A stretch of 64,000 bases of DNA from [Clostridium] innocuum (GTDB lineage: Bacteria; Bacillota_I; Bacilli_A; Erysipelotrichales; Erysipelotrichaceae), in NCBI GenBank assembly GCA_012317185.1, contig CP048838.1:4030001-4094000 (forward strand), written 5' to 3'. This document shows, one piece after another, positions 32,537 to 40,534 of this stretch. Position 1 is the stretch's first letter. Each line of letters starts with the position of its first letter. Under the pieces are notes generated by a model that worked only from the letters and a program-made list of their open reading frames with translations, was not told the DNA's origin and did not search any database. Both the position numbers and the translations under genes were made by a program.

Positions 32537-33530
32537 TATTCCTGAAAGATATAGCGATTTAACTCCGGCAGCTAAGCTGGATAAGAAAACACTGAATAAA
32601 ATGGTATGGATGTCATGCTTCCTGCAGGCTTCTTTCAACTATGAAAGAATGCAGGCCTGCGGATGGCTGTGGGGAATTCTCCCAGGTCTAAAAAAGATTC
32701 ATACAAACAAAGAGGATTTAAAGGCTTCCATGGCTCACAACCTGGACTTCCTGAATACGCACCCGTTCCTGGTAACCTTCGTTATGGGTATCGTATTATC
32801 TCTGGAACAGAACAAGGCTGAAACAGCTACAATTCGTTCCGTACGTATTTCCGCTGCCGGCCCTCTGGGTGGTATCGGTGATGCGCTGTTCTGGTTAACA
32901 TTGGTTCCGATTACAGCTGGTATCACAGCTAACATGGCGTTGAATGATAAGAGCATCATCGGTGCGATTCTGTTCCTGGTGATTTTCAACGCAGTACAGT
33001 TTGCAGTACGTTATTTCCTGATGCACTGGTCCTACAACCTTGGTACAAAGGCTGTAACTATGCTGACAAGCAACGCTAAGGAATTCACTCGTGCTGCTAG
33101 TATTCTTGGTATCTTTACAGTAGGTGCATTGATTGCCAACTATGGTTCAACTTCACTTCGTATCGCTATTGCAGATCCTGCTATCAATGTTCAGAATCTG
33201 TTGAACGGTATCCTGCCGAAGCTGTTACCGCTGGTTATCACAATCGGTCTGTTCTTCTTAATCAAAAAGGGTTGGACACCGATCAAATGTATCCTTCTGA
33301 TTCTGGTGGCTGGTATTGTGGGATGCGCATTTGGAATCTTTGCCGGTGACTCTAAGGCAATTGATGAAAACGGTGCTTCTATCAATGGTGGATATAATCC
33401 ACTTGTTTCCTGGTATGACTATCCTGAACCTGCAGCTGCAGAGAAAACAGGGCAGCAGGCATATGATGCAATTCAGGGCGTTGTTGATCAGTTGAATAAA
33501 GCTGGTGTCAGCGTAACAATGCCTGAATAA
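32526..33530 (+). CDS. PTS mannose-family IID component, copy 1
   Basis: A 334-residue protein from MAYNIPERYSDL (AGGAGG eight bases upstream, inside the IIC gene). MVWMSCFLQASFNYERMQACGWLWGILPGL, then FLNTHPFLVTFVMGIVLSLEQNKA and SAAGPLGGIGDALFW are EIID landmarks. It ends with a soluble tail (DAIQGVVDQLNKAGVS). The first ~110 residues are almost identical to copy 2, and the rest diverges, which suggests partial gene conversion or uneven constraint. Confidence 0.93.
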   Translation: MAYNIPERYSDLTPAAKLDKKTLNKMVWMSCFLQASFNYERMQACGWLWGILPGLKKIHTNKEDLKASMAHNLDFLNTHPFLVTFVMGIVLSLEQNKAETATIRSVRISAAGPLGGIGDALFWLTLVPITAGITANMALNDKSIIGAILFLVIFNAVQFAVRYFLMHWSYNLGTKAVTMLTSNAKEFTRAASILGIFTVGALIANYGSTSLRIAIADPAINVQNLLNGILPKLLPLVITIGLFFLIKKGWTPIKCILLILVAGIVGCAFGIFAGDSKAIDENGASINGGYNPLVSWYDYPEPAAAEKTGQQAYDAIQGVVDQLNKAGVSVTMPE

Positions 33531-33590
33531 GGTTTACGATTATCTAAAACTCTCTCATCCTACTTAAGATACATGAATGTGTATCGAAAG

Positions 33591-33627
33591 AAAAAGATCA
33601 TAGCACTTCGGTCTATGGTCTTTTTCT
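33591..33627 (+). terminator. terminator after PTS copy 1
   Basis: AAAAAGATCATAG/CTATGGTCTTTTT (33591-33603 and 33613-33625, one mismatch pair), with a loop containing TTCG. The hypothetical gene begins only 27 bases further on. Confidence 0.8.
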
Positions 33628-33651
33628 AAATCAAATAAACGAGGTGATTTA

Positions 33652-34326
33652 ATGGACGGTATGGCAATTGTTATAGCAGTAGGTTTTATCGTATGCTTTC
33701 TGGCATATCAAATGATAAAAAATCATGTATTATCCAAAGTCAGTAAGGCAATGCAAAATCAGAATTATGATCTGGTCCTGCAACTTTCAGAAAAGTCATT
33801 CTATAAACGCTTTATGGGAAGCTTTGTCTGTGATCTTTATATTTTGCGTGCACTACTAAATAAAGGAGATGATACCGGTTTTAAAAAATATCTTTTGGAA
33901 ACACTGGAGAAGCCGTATACTCTGGAAAAGCGTAAGGAAGTATTGGATATTTATTTTTATCATTTTTTATTCCATGAAGATAAGGAATGGGCGTTCAGGC
34001 TATTGGAGAAAATCAGGGAAACAAATGATACACAGTATATAACATACAATGAAGAAGCATATTCTGTTATGATAGAGCATTCTACGGATCTGCTGGATTC
34101 CATGATAGAAGGAATAGAAAATAAGAAGTATTCGGGTCTAGGACTGGGAATTGCTGTCTTCATGGTAGGAATGCAGTACCAGCTTCTTCAGGATAAGGAT
34201 AATGCAAGAACATATTTCTATAACAGTTTGAGCTGCTTTAACAAAAAATCCTTTTACTATGCAAAAGCAAAGGCATATGTGGACCAGTTGACGAAAGAAC
34301 TTGGTGCTGATGATTTAGATTATTGA
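33652..34326 (+). CDS. membrane-anchored helical-repeat protein, copy 1, unknown
   Basis: A 224-residue protein with GAGGTGAT before the ATG. One N-terminal membrane helix (MAIVIAVGFIVCFLAYQMI) is followed by an all-helical cytoplasmic part resembling TPR-like arrays (SKAMQNQNYDLVLQLSEKSFYKR, YILRALLNKGDDTGFKKYLLETLEKPYTLEKRKEVLDIY, ARTYFYNSLSCFNKKSFYYAKAKAYVDQL in sections). It has a clear homologue at 34523-35194, also just behind the terminator of the other PTS copy. No family name recognised. Linkage suggests a role with this PTS, for example scaffolding or quality control of IIC-IID, but that is inference. Confidence 0.8.
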   Translation: MDGMAIVIAVGFIVCFLAYQMIKNHVLSKVSKAMQNQNYDLVLQLSEKSFYKRFMGSFVCDLYILRALLNKGDDTGFKKYLLETLEKPYTLEKRKEVLDIYFYHFLFHEDKEWAFRLLEKIRETNDTQYITYNEEAYSVMIEHSTDLLDSMIEGIENKKYSGLGLGIAVFMVGMQYQLLQDKDNARTYFYNSLSCFNKKSFYYAKAKAYVDQLTKELGADDLDY

Positions 34327-34434
34327 TACTTTTACTTCCAGCAGCGTCAAAAATTGGTTTTTTCATGGATCCTGCTGCATAATCTGTAGCAGAAACCTCA
34401 GAATAGAAAAAGGAAGTACGCTTTATAAATTAAA

Positions 34435-34492
34435 AGAAGAAATCTGTAAAGCTTTATCATGCTTTTTCACCTCAGATTTCCTCTTTTTCTTT
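34435..34492. terminator. bidirectional terminator at the centre of the inverted duplication
   Basis: GAAATCTG/CAGATTTC (34439-34446 and 34473-34480), extended by AGAA/TTCT-type pairs and T-rich on the plus-strand side, between the two convergent hypothetical genes. Confidence 0.65.
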
Positions 34493-34522
34493 ACTATAGT
34501 GATTAACAAATCATTGTATATT

Positions 34523-35194
34523 TCAATAATCTAAATCCACTTCATCCATATCCTCTGTCAGTTTATCCACCCAGGCCTGTGCATGTGCAGCATAAATTGA
34601 TTTTGCGTGAAAACAGCTTAGACTATTGTAAAAGAAAATACGTGCATTTTTTATATCTTCTAAATAATAGTATTGCAATGCTGCCAGATATAAAGTAATA
34701 CCTAAGGCAAGTCCATGATATTTTTTATCATCGATGCCCTGAATCATGTCCTCAAGTAGGTCTGTATGCTTTAGAATCATTACCTTATAGGCATTTGTAT
34801 TGTATTCAATATAGGCAGCATCATTGGTCTCTTTAATTCGATCGAGCAGCTTTTCAGCATAGTCTGCATCCTCTTTAAATAAGAACTGATAATAGTAAAT
34901 ATCCAGAATATCCTTTCTTTTCTCCAGCGTATAAGGCTTATCCAGTACGAGGTCTAAATATTCCTTTAATTCCTCTATCTGCCCTGTCTTGAAGAGAACG
35001 CGCAGCATATATAAATCACATACATAAGGGGATAGGATTCGCTGGTTCAAGGACTTATCGGTAAGTTTGCGGATTGCCTCCTTATCGTTCGCTGCCAAAG
35101 CCCTGTTCAAGCTGTTCAGCAGTCTGTTTTTCGTAATCTGGTAGGCCAGGATAAGTATACCACCGATAATAATGACTAATAAAATAGGGTTCAT
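34523..35194 (-). CDS. membrane-anchored helical-repeat protein, copy 2, unknown
   Basis: A 223-residue protein from MNPILLVIIIGGILIL (GAATGAGG upstream; a longer open frame crosses the terminator and is unlikely). It is built like its partner at 33652: one membrane helix, then helices such as LTDKSLNQRILSPYVCDLYM, VLDKPYTLEKRKDILDIYYYQ and ARIFFYNSLSCF. Both end in a short acidic D-L-D-Y. The shared VCDLY-(M/I)-L-R and KPYTLEKRK blocks show common descent. Function unknown. Confidence 0.8.
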   Translation of the reverse strand: MNPILLVIIIGGILILAYQITKNRLLNSLNRALAANDKEAIRKLTDKSLNQRILSPYVCDLYMLRVLFKTGQIEELKEYLDLVLDKPYTLEKRKDILDIYYYQFLFKEDADYAEKLLDRIKETNDAAYIEYNTNAYKVMILKHTDLLEDMIQGIDDKKYHGLALGITLYLAALQYYYLEDIKNARIFFYNSLSCFHAKSIYAAHAQAWVDKLTEDMDEVDLDY

Positions 35195-35289
35195 AAAATA
35201 CCTCATTCCTTCATTGAAAACGGTACAAGCATATATATCATACTTGTAATGCGCTACAGATGCTGTAAGTAAGCGTGCAATATTCAGAA

Positions 35290-35313
35290 AAAAGGTTTCC
35301 GAAGAAACCTTTT
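35290..35313 (-). terminator. terminator after PTS copy 2
   Basis: Perfect stem AAAAGGTTTC/GAAACCTTTT with a TTCG loop on the minus strand, followed by TTCTG. As in copy 1, a hypothetical gene starts shortly beyond it. Confidence 0.85.
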
Positions 35314-35381
35314 CCACGTATGAACTGTACGTTAAAGTAGAGAGAGCTTTTTACTATTTATCTATAACAGCAATACTGCTA

Positions 35382-36428
35382 TTATTTCTGTTCGTAACCA
35401 GAACCGCCGTAGCCTAAGTCACCAATAGCGTCTGCAGTAGCATCAATCTTGATACCCAGATCCTGCAGCTGCTTAATGATTTCCTGAGTTGCGTGTTTCT
35501 GCTCTTTAGCAGAAGGTTCTTTTTCACCGCCATCGTAAGTGTACCATTCAACCAGCGGGTTGTATCCACCTGCGATTGTGTTTCCATCGTTATCCATAGC
35601 TTTGGAATCACCAGCCCAGATACCAAATGCACATCCAACGATACCTGTAACCAGGATCAGAAGGATACATTTAACAGGTGTCCAGCCTTTTTTAATCAGC
35701 GTATAGATACCAAGTGTAATCAGTAATGGAATCAGCTTTGGCAGAATGCCATCGATCAGACTCTGAATGTTGATTGTAGGAGAACCAACAGTAATACGCA
35801 GAGAAGTAGCACCGTAGTTAGCAATCAGACCACCAACAACGAAGATACCAAGAATAGAAGCGGCACGGGTGAATTCCTTAGCATTGCTTGTAAGCATAGT
35901 TACAGCCTTTGTACCAAGGTTGTAGGACCAGTGCATCAGCCACCAACGAACGACAAACTGTACAGCATTGAAGATAATCAGGAACAATACAGCCCCCAGA
36001 ATATTACCTTCCATTGCGATATTTGCAGTCAGACCTGCAGTGATTGGAACTAATGTTAACCAGAACAGCGCATCACCGATACCACCCAGAGGGCCGGCAG
36101 CGGAAATACGTACAGAACGAATGGTCTGTGTTTCCGTTTTGTTCTGTTCCAGAGATAATACGATACCCATAACAAAGGTTACCAGGAACGGGTGCGTATT
36201 CAGGAAGTCCAGGTTGTGAGCCATGGAAGCCTTCAGGTCATCCTTGTTTGTATGAATTTTCTGAAGACCCGGGAGAATACCCCACAGCCATCCACAGGCC
36301 TGCATTCTTTCATAGTTGAAAGAAGCCTGCAGGAAGCATGACATCCATACCATTTTGTTTAATGTCTTTTTATCCAGCTGAGGTGCCGGAGTTAAGTCAC
36401 TATATCTTTCAGGAATATTATATGCCAT
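35382..36428 (-). CDS. PTS mannose-family IID component, copy 2
   Basis: A 348-residue protein from MAYNIPERYSDLTPAPQL (AGGAGG upstream within IIC). Same layout as copy 1, with QASFNYERMQACGWLWGIL and SAAGPLGGIGDALFW. The C-terminal tail is longer and different (KEQKHATQEIIKQLQDLG, then a Gly-rich end). It is the third gene of the IIB-IIC-IID unit and ends shortly before a strong terminator. Confidence 0.94.
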   Translation of the reverse strand: MAYNIPERYSDLTPAPQLDKKTLNKMVWMSCFLQASFNYERMQACGWLWGILPGLQKIHTNKDDLKASMAHNLDFLNTHPFLVTFVMGIVLSLEQNKTETQTIRSVRISAAGPLGGIGDALFWLTLVPITAGLTANIAMEGNILGAVLFLIIFNAVQFVVRWWLMHWSYNLGTKAVTMLTSNAKEFTRAASILGIFVVGGLIANYGATSLRITVGSPTINIQSLIDGILPKLIPLLITLGIYTLIKKGWTPVKCILLILVTGIVGCAFGIWAGDSKAMDNDGNTIAGGYNPLVEWYTYDGGEKEPSAKEQKHATQEIIKQLQDLGIKIDATADAIGDLGYGGSGYEQK

Positions 36429-37239
36429 CAGAAACACCTCCTACATTTGAACCTGCATTATTTTTGATTTTCATGTTAACCTGGTAATCGTACAGTGCGA
36501 TTGCGATACCAACGAAAGCACACAGAAGCAGAGTTGCTCCGGAGATTGCGGAAATATTGCTGCAGATAACAGACATAGCGAAGCCTGCAAGCAGGAATCC
36601 CCACATTTCGCCGGACATCATAACCTTCATCAGGATAGCGAATCCGACAAATTTCATAGCACCACCAGCAGCGTCTAATCCAGCCATTACCCAAGAGAAC
36701 TGGAAGGACAGATCCTTTAATGTGATACCTAATTTAGAACCACCGTATAAACCGGCTACAGCCAGTGCACCGAACAGGCAGCCCAAGATACCCATTTCGA
36801 TGAAGTTGATGTTACGGATTCCCTTTACATCAGCGTTTTCAGCACAAGCATCAGCTTTCGCCATCATACCGGACATAATAGTGAATGTTAATGTAACTGC
36901 GTACTGTCCGAATACTGCGAATGGAATTGCAAGACCCATAGCAGCTCCGACACCTTCTGCAGTTGCCTCCATGTTCATAGAAACTGCGAATACAGTCGCC
37001 ATGATACCACCCAGAATTGCGTTAGGCGGCTGCGCTCCACCGATTGGCATACTACCAATCTGAATCAGCTGATAAGCACCACCAACTACGACACCAAGCT
37101 GGAAGTTTCCAAGTATTGCGCCGATAATCGGACACAATACGATTGGCTGATACAATGATTCCAAGAAACTAAACTGGTCAATACCCATAATGAAGGCAAC
37201 AACGAATACCAGTAAAGCCTGAATAATATTTACATCCAT
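36418..37239 (-). CDS. PTS mannose-family IIC component, copy 2
   Basis: A 273-residue channel protein, same start and landmarks as copy 1 (MDVNIIQALLVFVVAFIMG; GGAQPPNAILGGIM). It is co-oriented with IIB 45 bases upstream and overlaps IID by 11 bases. Differences from copy 1 cluster in the middle loop (ADACAENADVKGIRNINF) and near the end, with the last ~20 residues nearly the same. Confidence 0.94.
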   Translation of the reverse strand: MDVNIIQALLVFVVAFIMGIDQFSFLESLYQPIVLCPIIGAILGNFQLGVVVGGAYQLIQIGSMPIGGAQPPNAILGGIMATVFAVSMNMEATAEGVGAAMGLAIPFAVFGQYAVTLTFTIMSGMMAKADACAENADVKGIRNINFIEMGILGCLFGALAVAGLYGGSKLGITLKDLSFQFSWVMAGLDAAGGAMKFVGFAILMKVMMSGEMWGFLLAGFAMSVICSNISAISGATLLLCAFVGIAIALYDYQVNMKIKNNAGSNVGGVSDGI

Positions 37240-37284
37240 GTTGTTTCTCCTTTCAGATTATTAAAGATAATTGTAAGCAAATTG

Positions 37285-37761
37285 TTATTTGAATAATTTA
37301 TCAAGATTTTCTACAGGTGTATCTGGAACACGTTTAATTTCCAGCTCTACGCCCAAGTCCTGTAGTTTCTTGAAAGTTGCAACATCGTCATCATCTACAG
37401 CAACGCTGGTGGCAACCTGACGCTTGCCGTCTGCCATATGCATGTTTCCGATATTGACTTTCTTAATCGGTACTCCACCTTCTACTAATCTTAGTACATC
37501 CTGTGGAGTTTCACAGATAATTGCAATGTGCTGTGCTGGACTTGCTTTTCCGATAATGTCAATTGTCTTCTGAATTGAGAAGAAACGTGTCTGCGCATAA
37601 GCCGGTGCAGCCATGTTCATCAATCCCTGACGGAATTCATCTGTAGACACTGCATCATTGGCTACTAACAGAAGGTTAGCTCCTACAACTCCACACCACT
37701 GTGTTGCAACCTGTCCGTGAATCAAACGGTTATCAATTCTTGTTAATACGATATCTGGCAT
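37285..37761 (-). CDS. PTS mannose-family IIB component (galactosamine-type)
   Basis: A 158-residue phosphocarrier. MPDIVLTRIDNRLIHGQVATQW carries the phospho-His (His15). GVPIKKVNIGNMHMADGKRQV is characteristic of the AgaV/AgaB branch for N-acetylgalactosamine or galactosamine. It passes phosphate from IIA to the incoming sugar at IIC-IID. It is the only IIB in the window and might serve both IIC-IID pairs. GGGAGAGA precedes the ATG. Confidence 0.94.
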   Translation of the reverse strand: MPDIVLTRIDNRLIHGQVATQWCGVVGANLLLVANDAVSTDEFRQGLMNMAAPAYAQTRFFSIQKTIDIIGKASPAQHIAIICETPQDVLRLVEGGVPIKKVNIGNMHMADGKRQVATSVAVDDDDVATFKKLQDLGVELEIKRVPDTPVENLDKLFK

Positions 37762-37880
37762 TTTGCTCTCTCCCTTCTACCATTAGACATGAACTAATTT
37801 ACCGAACCTTGATGAGGTGGATTCGATAAGTAAACCCTTTCAGTTCACTTAGATTCTATGTCAAAAAACAGCATAATTCT

Positions 37881-37913
37881 TTACACTTTTTATCAGCGAT
37901 TTTGCACTTTTTA
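37881..37913 (-). promoter_or_regulatory. 21-bp spaced direct repeat upstream of IIB
   Basis: TTACACTTTTTA (37881-37892) and TTGCACTTTTTA (37902-37913) match at 11 of 12 positions and lie exactly two helical turns apart. The near half-site is 22 bp from a TAGAAT on the minus strand. This is the geometry of AraC-type activator sites. Confidence 0.55.
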
Positions 37914-38133
37914 GTAATTTTCCGGAGATTTTGCAGGTAAATAATGCAAACTATCAGAAATATACATACCAGCATCAAAATTTTACATATTCCCATGATT
38001 TTTGTTAATTGTGTGATAAATAAATTAAATTTGTCTTTTTTTATTACCATTTCCATTTTATGAAAACACTTACATAAAAATATAGAGTTTTCAGTGATTT
38101 CATTGCTGCTTGATTTTCTTCCTTTTTCCTTTT

Positions 38134-38155
38134 ATATCAAATCTGAATTTGATAT
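38134..38155 (+). promoter_or_regulatory. perfect 9-bp inverted repeat over the AraC-gene promoter
   Basis: ATATCAAAT-CTGA-ATTTGATAT runs into the -10 box TATACT (38153-38158) of the plus-strand regulator gene. It may be an operator for another regulator or an autoregulatory site. Confidence 0.5.
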
Positions 38156-38182
38156 ACTAATAGTAATGAGAGGGTGATTGCT

Positions 38183-39355
38183 TTGTTTAATAAAACAACA
38201 AGTTTTATTTTCAATAAATACGGTGAAATCGTCAATGAACTCACAAAGCACCAGACACCGAAGCTCAGTCGCACAATTGTAAAGCTGAAGGACAAGAGCT
38301 TTGATAATTTCATGTTCTATACCAGTGACATCTATGTTCGCGTACAGAGCGGGATCGTTATGCTGGTCGTCACAAAGGACGATACGGCCAGAAGCTATGA
38401 GCGTTTTGTTGTACATCGCCATATCAAAATACGAAAGGGTGTTAAATTCAATTTTCTATGCATATCCTCCAGTGCAAAGCTGGAGGTGGAAATGGATTTC
38501 AAGGCAAAGAAGAGGCAGATGTCTACCTATGATCATAATCCAATCGTCTATGAGCCAATCGTACCAACCTTTGAAATAAAAGAAATTCTAGCCTATTATT
38601 ATCAGGTCCGCAATGCCAGCTATACCTTTCCGGGTGAGAAGCACAATTACTGGGAGCTGACCTTCATTGACAATGGTGAGCTGGAAACAACTGTGGATGG
38701 AGAAACATATCAGCTGGATGAGTTGGATCTTATTTTATATGCACCCGGACAGTACCATACTCAGAAAACCGGTCATGCGAAATCATGTTCCTATTTAACT
38801 ATCATGTTTGATATGGAAATACCTGATTCCTATCTTGTCACAAATCGTGTCTACAATGCCCACCGTGATATTCACAACGCCTTAAACAATTTTATTAAGG
38901 TCTCCGGAAATGATATGCTTTATGACAGTGAATTGATGCTTTGTTACATGAAGGAGCTGCTTATCAAAATTCTGCAATATGACTTCCTCACAAGCTCCCC
39001 TGTCGCATCAACACCGATGCAGCAGCGTTTTGAGAATGAGCTGTTAAATGAAATCGTAATTTTTATCAACGACAGCATCTATGAACAGATTACCATTGAA
39101 GAAATCTGTCTGAAATTCTCAATATCACGCTCCAGCCTGCAGACGCTCTTTAAAAATAACCTCGGAGTTGCGCCGAAACAGTATATCAGCGATCTGAAGC
39201 TTAACAAAAGCAAGCTGCTCATTAAAGAGAGTGTCTACACAATCAGCGAAATCGCCAGTATGATGGGATTTACCTCCATTCACTATTTTTCAAGGAAATT
39301 CAAGCAACAATTCGGTATCACTCCGACAGACTATGCAAAGACGATTTATAATTAG
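38183..39355 (+). CDS. AraC-family regulator of the PTS cluster
   Basis: A protein of about 390 residues. I favour the TTG at 38183, eight bases after AGAGGG; a GTG at 38174 overlaps that site. The N-terminal ~115 residues form an unrecognised domain, followed by a cupin-like sugar-sensing domain (FPGEKHNYWELTFIDNGELETTVDG; LILYAPGQYHTQK). The C-terminal ~100 residues are the AraC DNA-binding domain (ITIEEICLKFSISRSSLQTLFKNNLGVAPKQYI; YTISEIASMMGFTSIHYFSRKFKQQFGITPTDY). It stands between the IIB-IIC-IID and agaS-IIA-YajC units and probably activates both (inference from position and paired repeats). Confidence 0.88.
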   Translation: MFNKTTSFIFNKYGEIVNELTKHQTPKLSRTIVKLKDKSFDNFMFYTSDIYVRVQSGIVMLVVTKDDTARSYERFVVHRHIKIRKGVKFNFLCISSSAKLEVEMDFKAKKRQMSTYDHNPIVYEPIVPTFEIKEILAYYYQVRNASYTFPGEKHNYWELTFIDNGELETTVDGETYQLDELDLILYAPGQYHTQKTGHAKSCSYLTIMFDMEIPDSYLVTNRVYNAHRDIHNALNNFIKVSGNDMLYDSELMLCYMKELLIKILQYDFLTSSPVASTPMQQRFENELLNEIVIFINDSIYEQITIEEICLKFSISRSSLQTLFKNNLGVAPKQYISDLKLNKSKLLIKESVYTISEIASMMGFTSIHYFSRKFKQQFGITPTDYAKTIYN

Positions 39356-39487
39356 CAGCATCTGTAAAGCGTATGGTTATCACAACACACAGATATGTTC
39401 ACAGATTCCTATTTGAAATATGGAATGAGTTAGTTTATGAAGGAAGAATCAACCCATATTCAAACAATGATTCATAAAAGGCAGCTG

Positions 39488-39522
39488 AAAACCAGACGAT
39501 TTCTTGTATTGTCTGGTTTTTA
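39488..39522 (+). terminator. terminator of the AraC gene
   Basis: AAAACCAGAC/GTCTGGTTTT perfect 10-bp stem (39488-39497 and 39511-39520) followed by T. Confidence 0.75.
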
Positions 39523-39729
39523 TGTCCTCATGTATATGAATTCAGATGAAAAAGCGAATTATTCTTCTGAGAGAACAGGAAAATGTATTTTATATACGGA
39601 AAAGTTTATGTCAGCGGTAGCAGAAGAATAGAAGCAATCATGAGATTCTGCAACAGCTCTGTGGTAATCACAAAGGGATATTCTTTCACATAGGAAAGAC
39701 TTCTGAAACTTTAGTGTCGAATTCATAGA

Positions 39730-39766
39730 AAAAGCACACAATTCCAGCGTGGTTTTGTGTGCTTTT
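39730..39766 (-). terminator. terminator of the agaS-IIA-YajC unit
   Basis: AAAAGCACACAA/TTGTGTGCTTTT perfect 12-bp stem (39730-39741 and 39755-39766) followed on the minus strand by TTCTAT, just after the YajC stop. Confidence 0.8.
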
Positions 39767-39768
39767 CA

Positions 39769-40074
39769 TTATTTTGTTTTCGAAGAGTTTTTTTTCTCCA
39801 GCACCTGGTTGACCGCAAGTCTGGAAATTGTAATTTCAATTCCTTTTGCCACTTCAACATCGAGGTACTCTTCCTTTGCACGGATAATCTTTCCCCTGAT
39901 ACCGCCTGCGAACAGGATATCCTTCCCCGGCTTCATACGATTGAGCTGATCCTTCAGTTCTTCTCTTTTCTTTTTCATCATACGTGCGCTCACGATATAA
40001 TAGATGAGCAGAAAGCAGATGAGCAGAAAACCAAGGGTGATGCAGCACCAGAGTATGGTATGCCAATCAATCAT
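39769..40074 (-). CDS. YajC-like membrane protein in the PTS operon
   Basis: A 101-residue protein with one N-terminal membrane helix (TILWCCITLGFLLICFLLIYYIV), then a YajC-type domain: MKKKREELKDQLNRMKPGKDILFAGGIRGKIIRAKEEYLDVEVAKGIEITISRLAV. YajC associates with SecDF in protein export. Members embedded in Man-type PTS operons are known from Gram-positive bacteria and may help insert or stabilise IIC-IID, which is inference. It is the last gene of agaS-IIA-YajC, 14 bases after IIA. Confidence 0.85.
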   Translation of the reverse strand: MIDWHTILWCCITLGFLLICFLLIYYIVSARMMKKKREELKDQLNRMKPGKDILFAGGIRGKIIRAKEEYLDVEVAKGIEITISRLAVNQVLEKKNSSKTK

Positions 40075-40088
40075 GCATCAGCTTCCTC

Positions 40089-40517
40089 TTAGATTCCGTC
40101 TGTTGGCTCTTCCTGCTGAACAGGCTTAAATTCATAACGAACAACCTGATCTTTTCCAGTGTTCATTGCCATTTCAGTCAGCATACCCAGTTCTTCTACA
40201 AACTGGCGTCCCATATTGACTTCAATCAGCATCGGCAGGTTTGTACCGGCAACAACTTCAACATTGCCTCTCGGGTATCCTACCATAACTGCAGTTTTGA
40301 ATGGAGACCCTCCACCAAGGTCAGACAGAACCAGAACGCCTTCGCAGTCCTTCAGCTCGTCCAGTGCTTTTGTTAATTCGCGTTCCAGGTCATCTACAGA
40401 ATAGCTTTCCAGGAAGTCTACTGCTACATAATTCTTTGGTTCTCCGGCAATCAGCTTCAATGAGCTGGTCAATCCGGATGCAAAATTACCGTGTCCGGTT
40501 ACGATTAGTCCGATCAT
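40089..40517 (-). CDS. PTS mannose-family IIA component
   Basis: A 142-residue cytoplasmic phosphocarrier. MIGLIVTGHGNFASGLTSSL carries the phospho-His (His9). VLVLSDLGGGSPFKTAV and EVVAGTNLPMLIEV are standard for EIIA of this family. It receives phosphate from HPr and passes it to IIB. CGGAGGA lies before the ATG, and it follows agaS by 17 bases. Confidence 0.94.
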   Translation of the reverse strand: MIGLIVTGHGNFASGLTSSLKLIAGEPKNYVAVDFLESYSVDDLERELTKALDELKDCEGVLVLSDLGGGSPFKTAVMVGYPRGNVEVVAGTNLPMLIEVNMGRQFVEELGMLTEMAMNTGKDQVVRYEFKPVQQEEPTDGI

Positions 40518-40534
40518 CTTTATATCCTCCGTTC

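Larger units (their letters stand above)
37762..38182. other. divergent control region between IIB and the AraC regulator
   Basis: An AT-rich stretch with a TTGACA (37859-37864) and a TAGAAT (37853-37858) on the minus strand, but no well-spaced sigma-A pair for IIB, suggesting activator dependence. A cre-like AGTAAACCCTTTCA lies at 37829-37842 (two mismatches to the usual consensus). A 66-codon minus frame at 37856-38056 has no ribosome site and overlaps these signals. Confidence 0.5.
39356..39768. other. gene-free stretch with two terminators
   Basis: Only terminators are clear here (39488-39522 and 39730-39766). A 64-codon plus frame at 39437-39631 crosses the first of them and has weak start signals. 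It is not supported as a gene. Confidence 0.4.

Noticed and set aside
37829..37842. CcpA cre site upstream of IIB
   Set aside because: Two mismatches to the consensus, including the central CG; kept only as a weak remark.
37856..38056. 66-codon minus frame with a hydrophobic stretch
   Set aside because: No ribosome site, very AT-rich, and it overlaps the repeats and promoter signals of the PTS unit.
39437..39631. 64-codon plus frame after the AraC gene
   Set aside because: It crosses a perfect terminator and has weak start signals.
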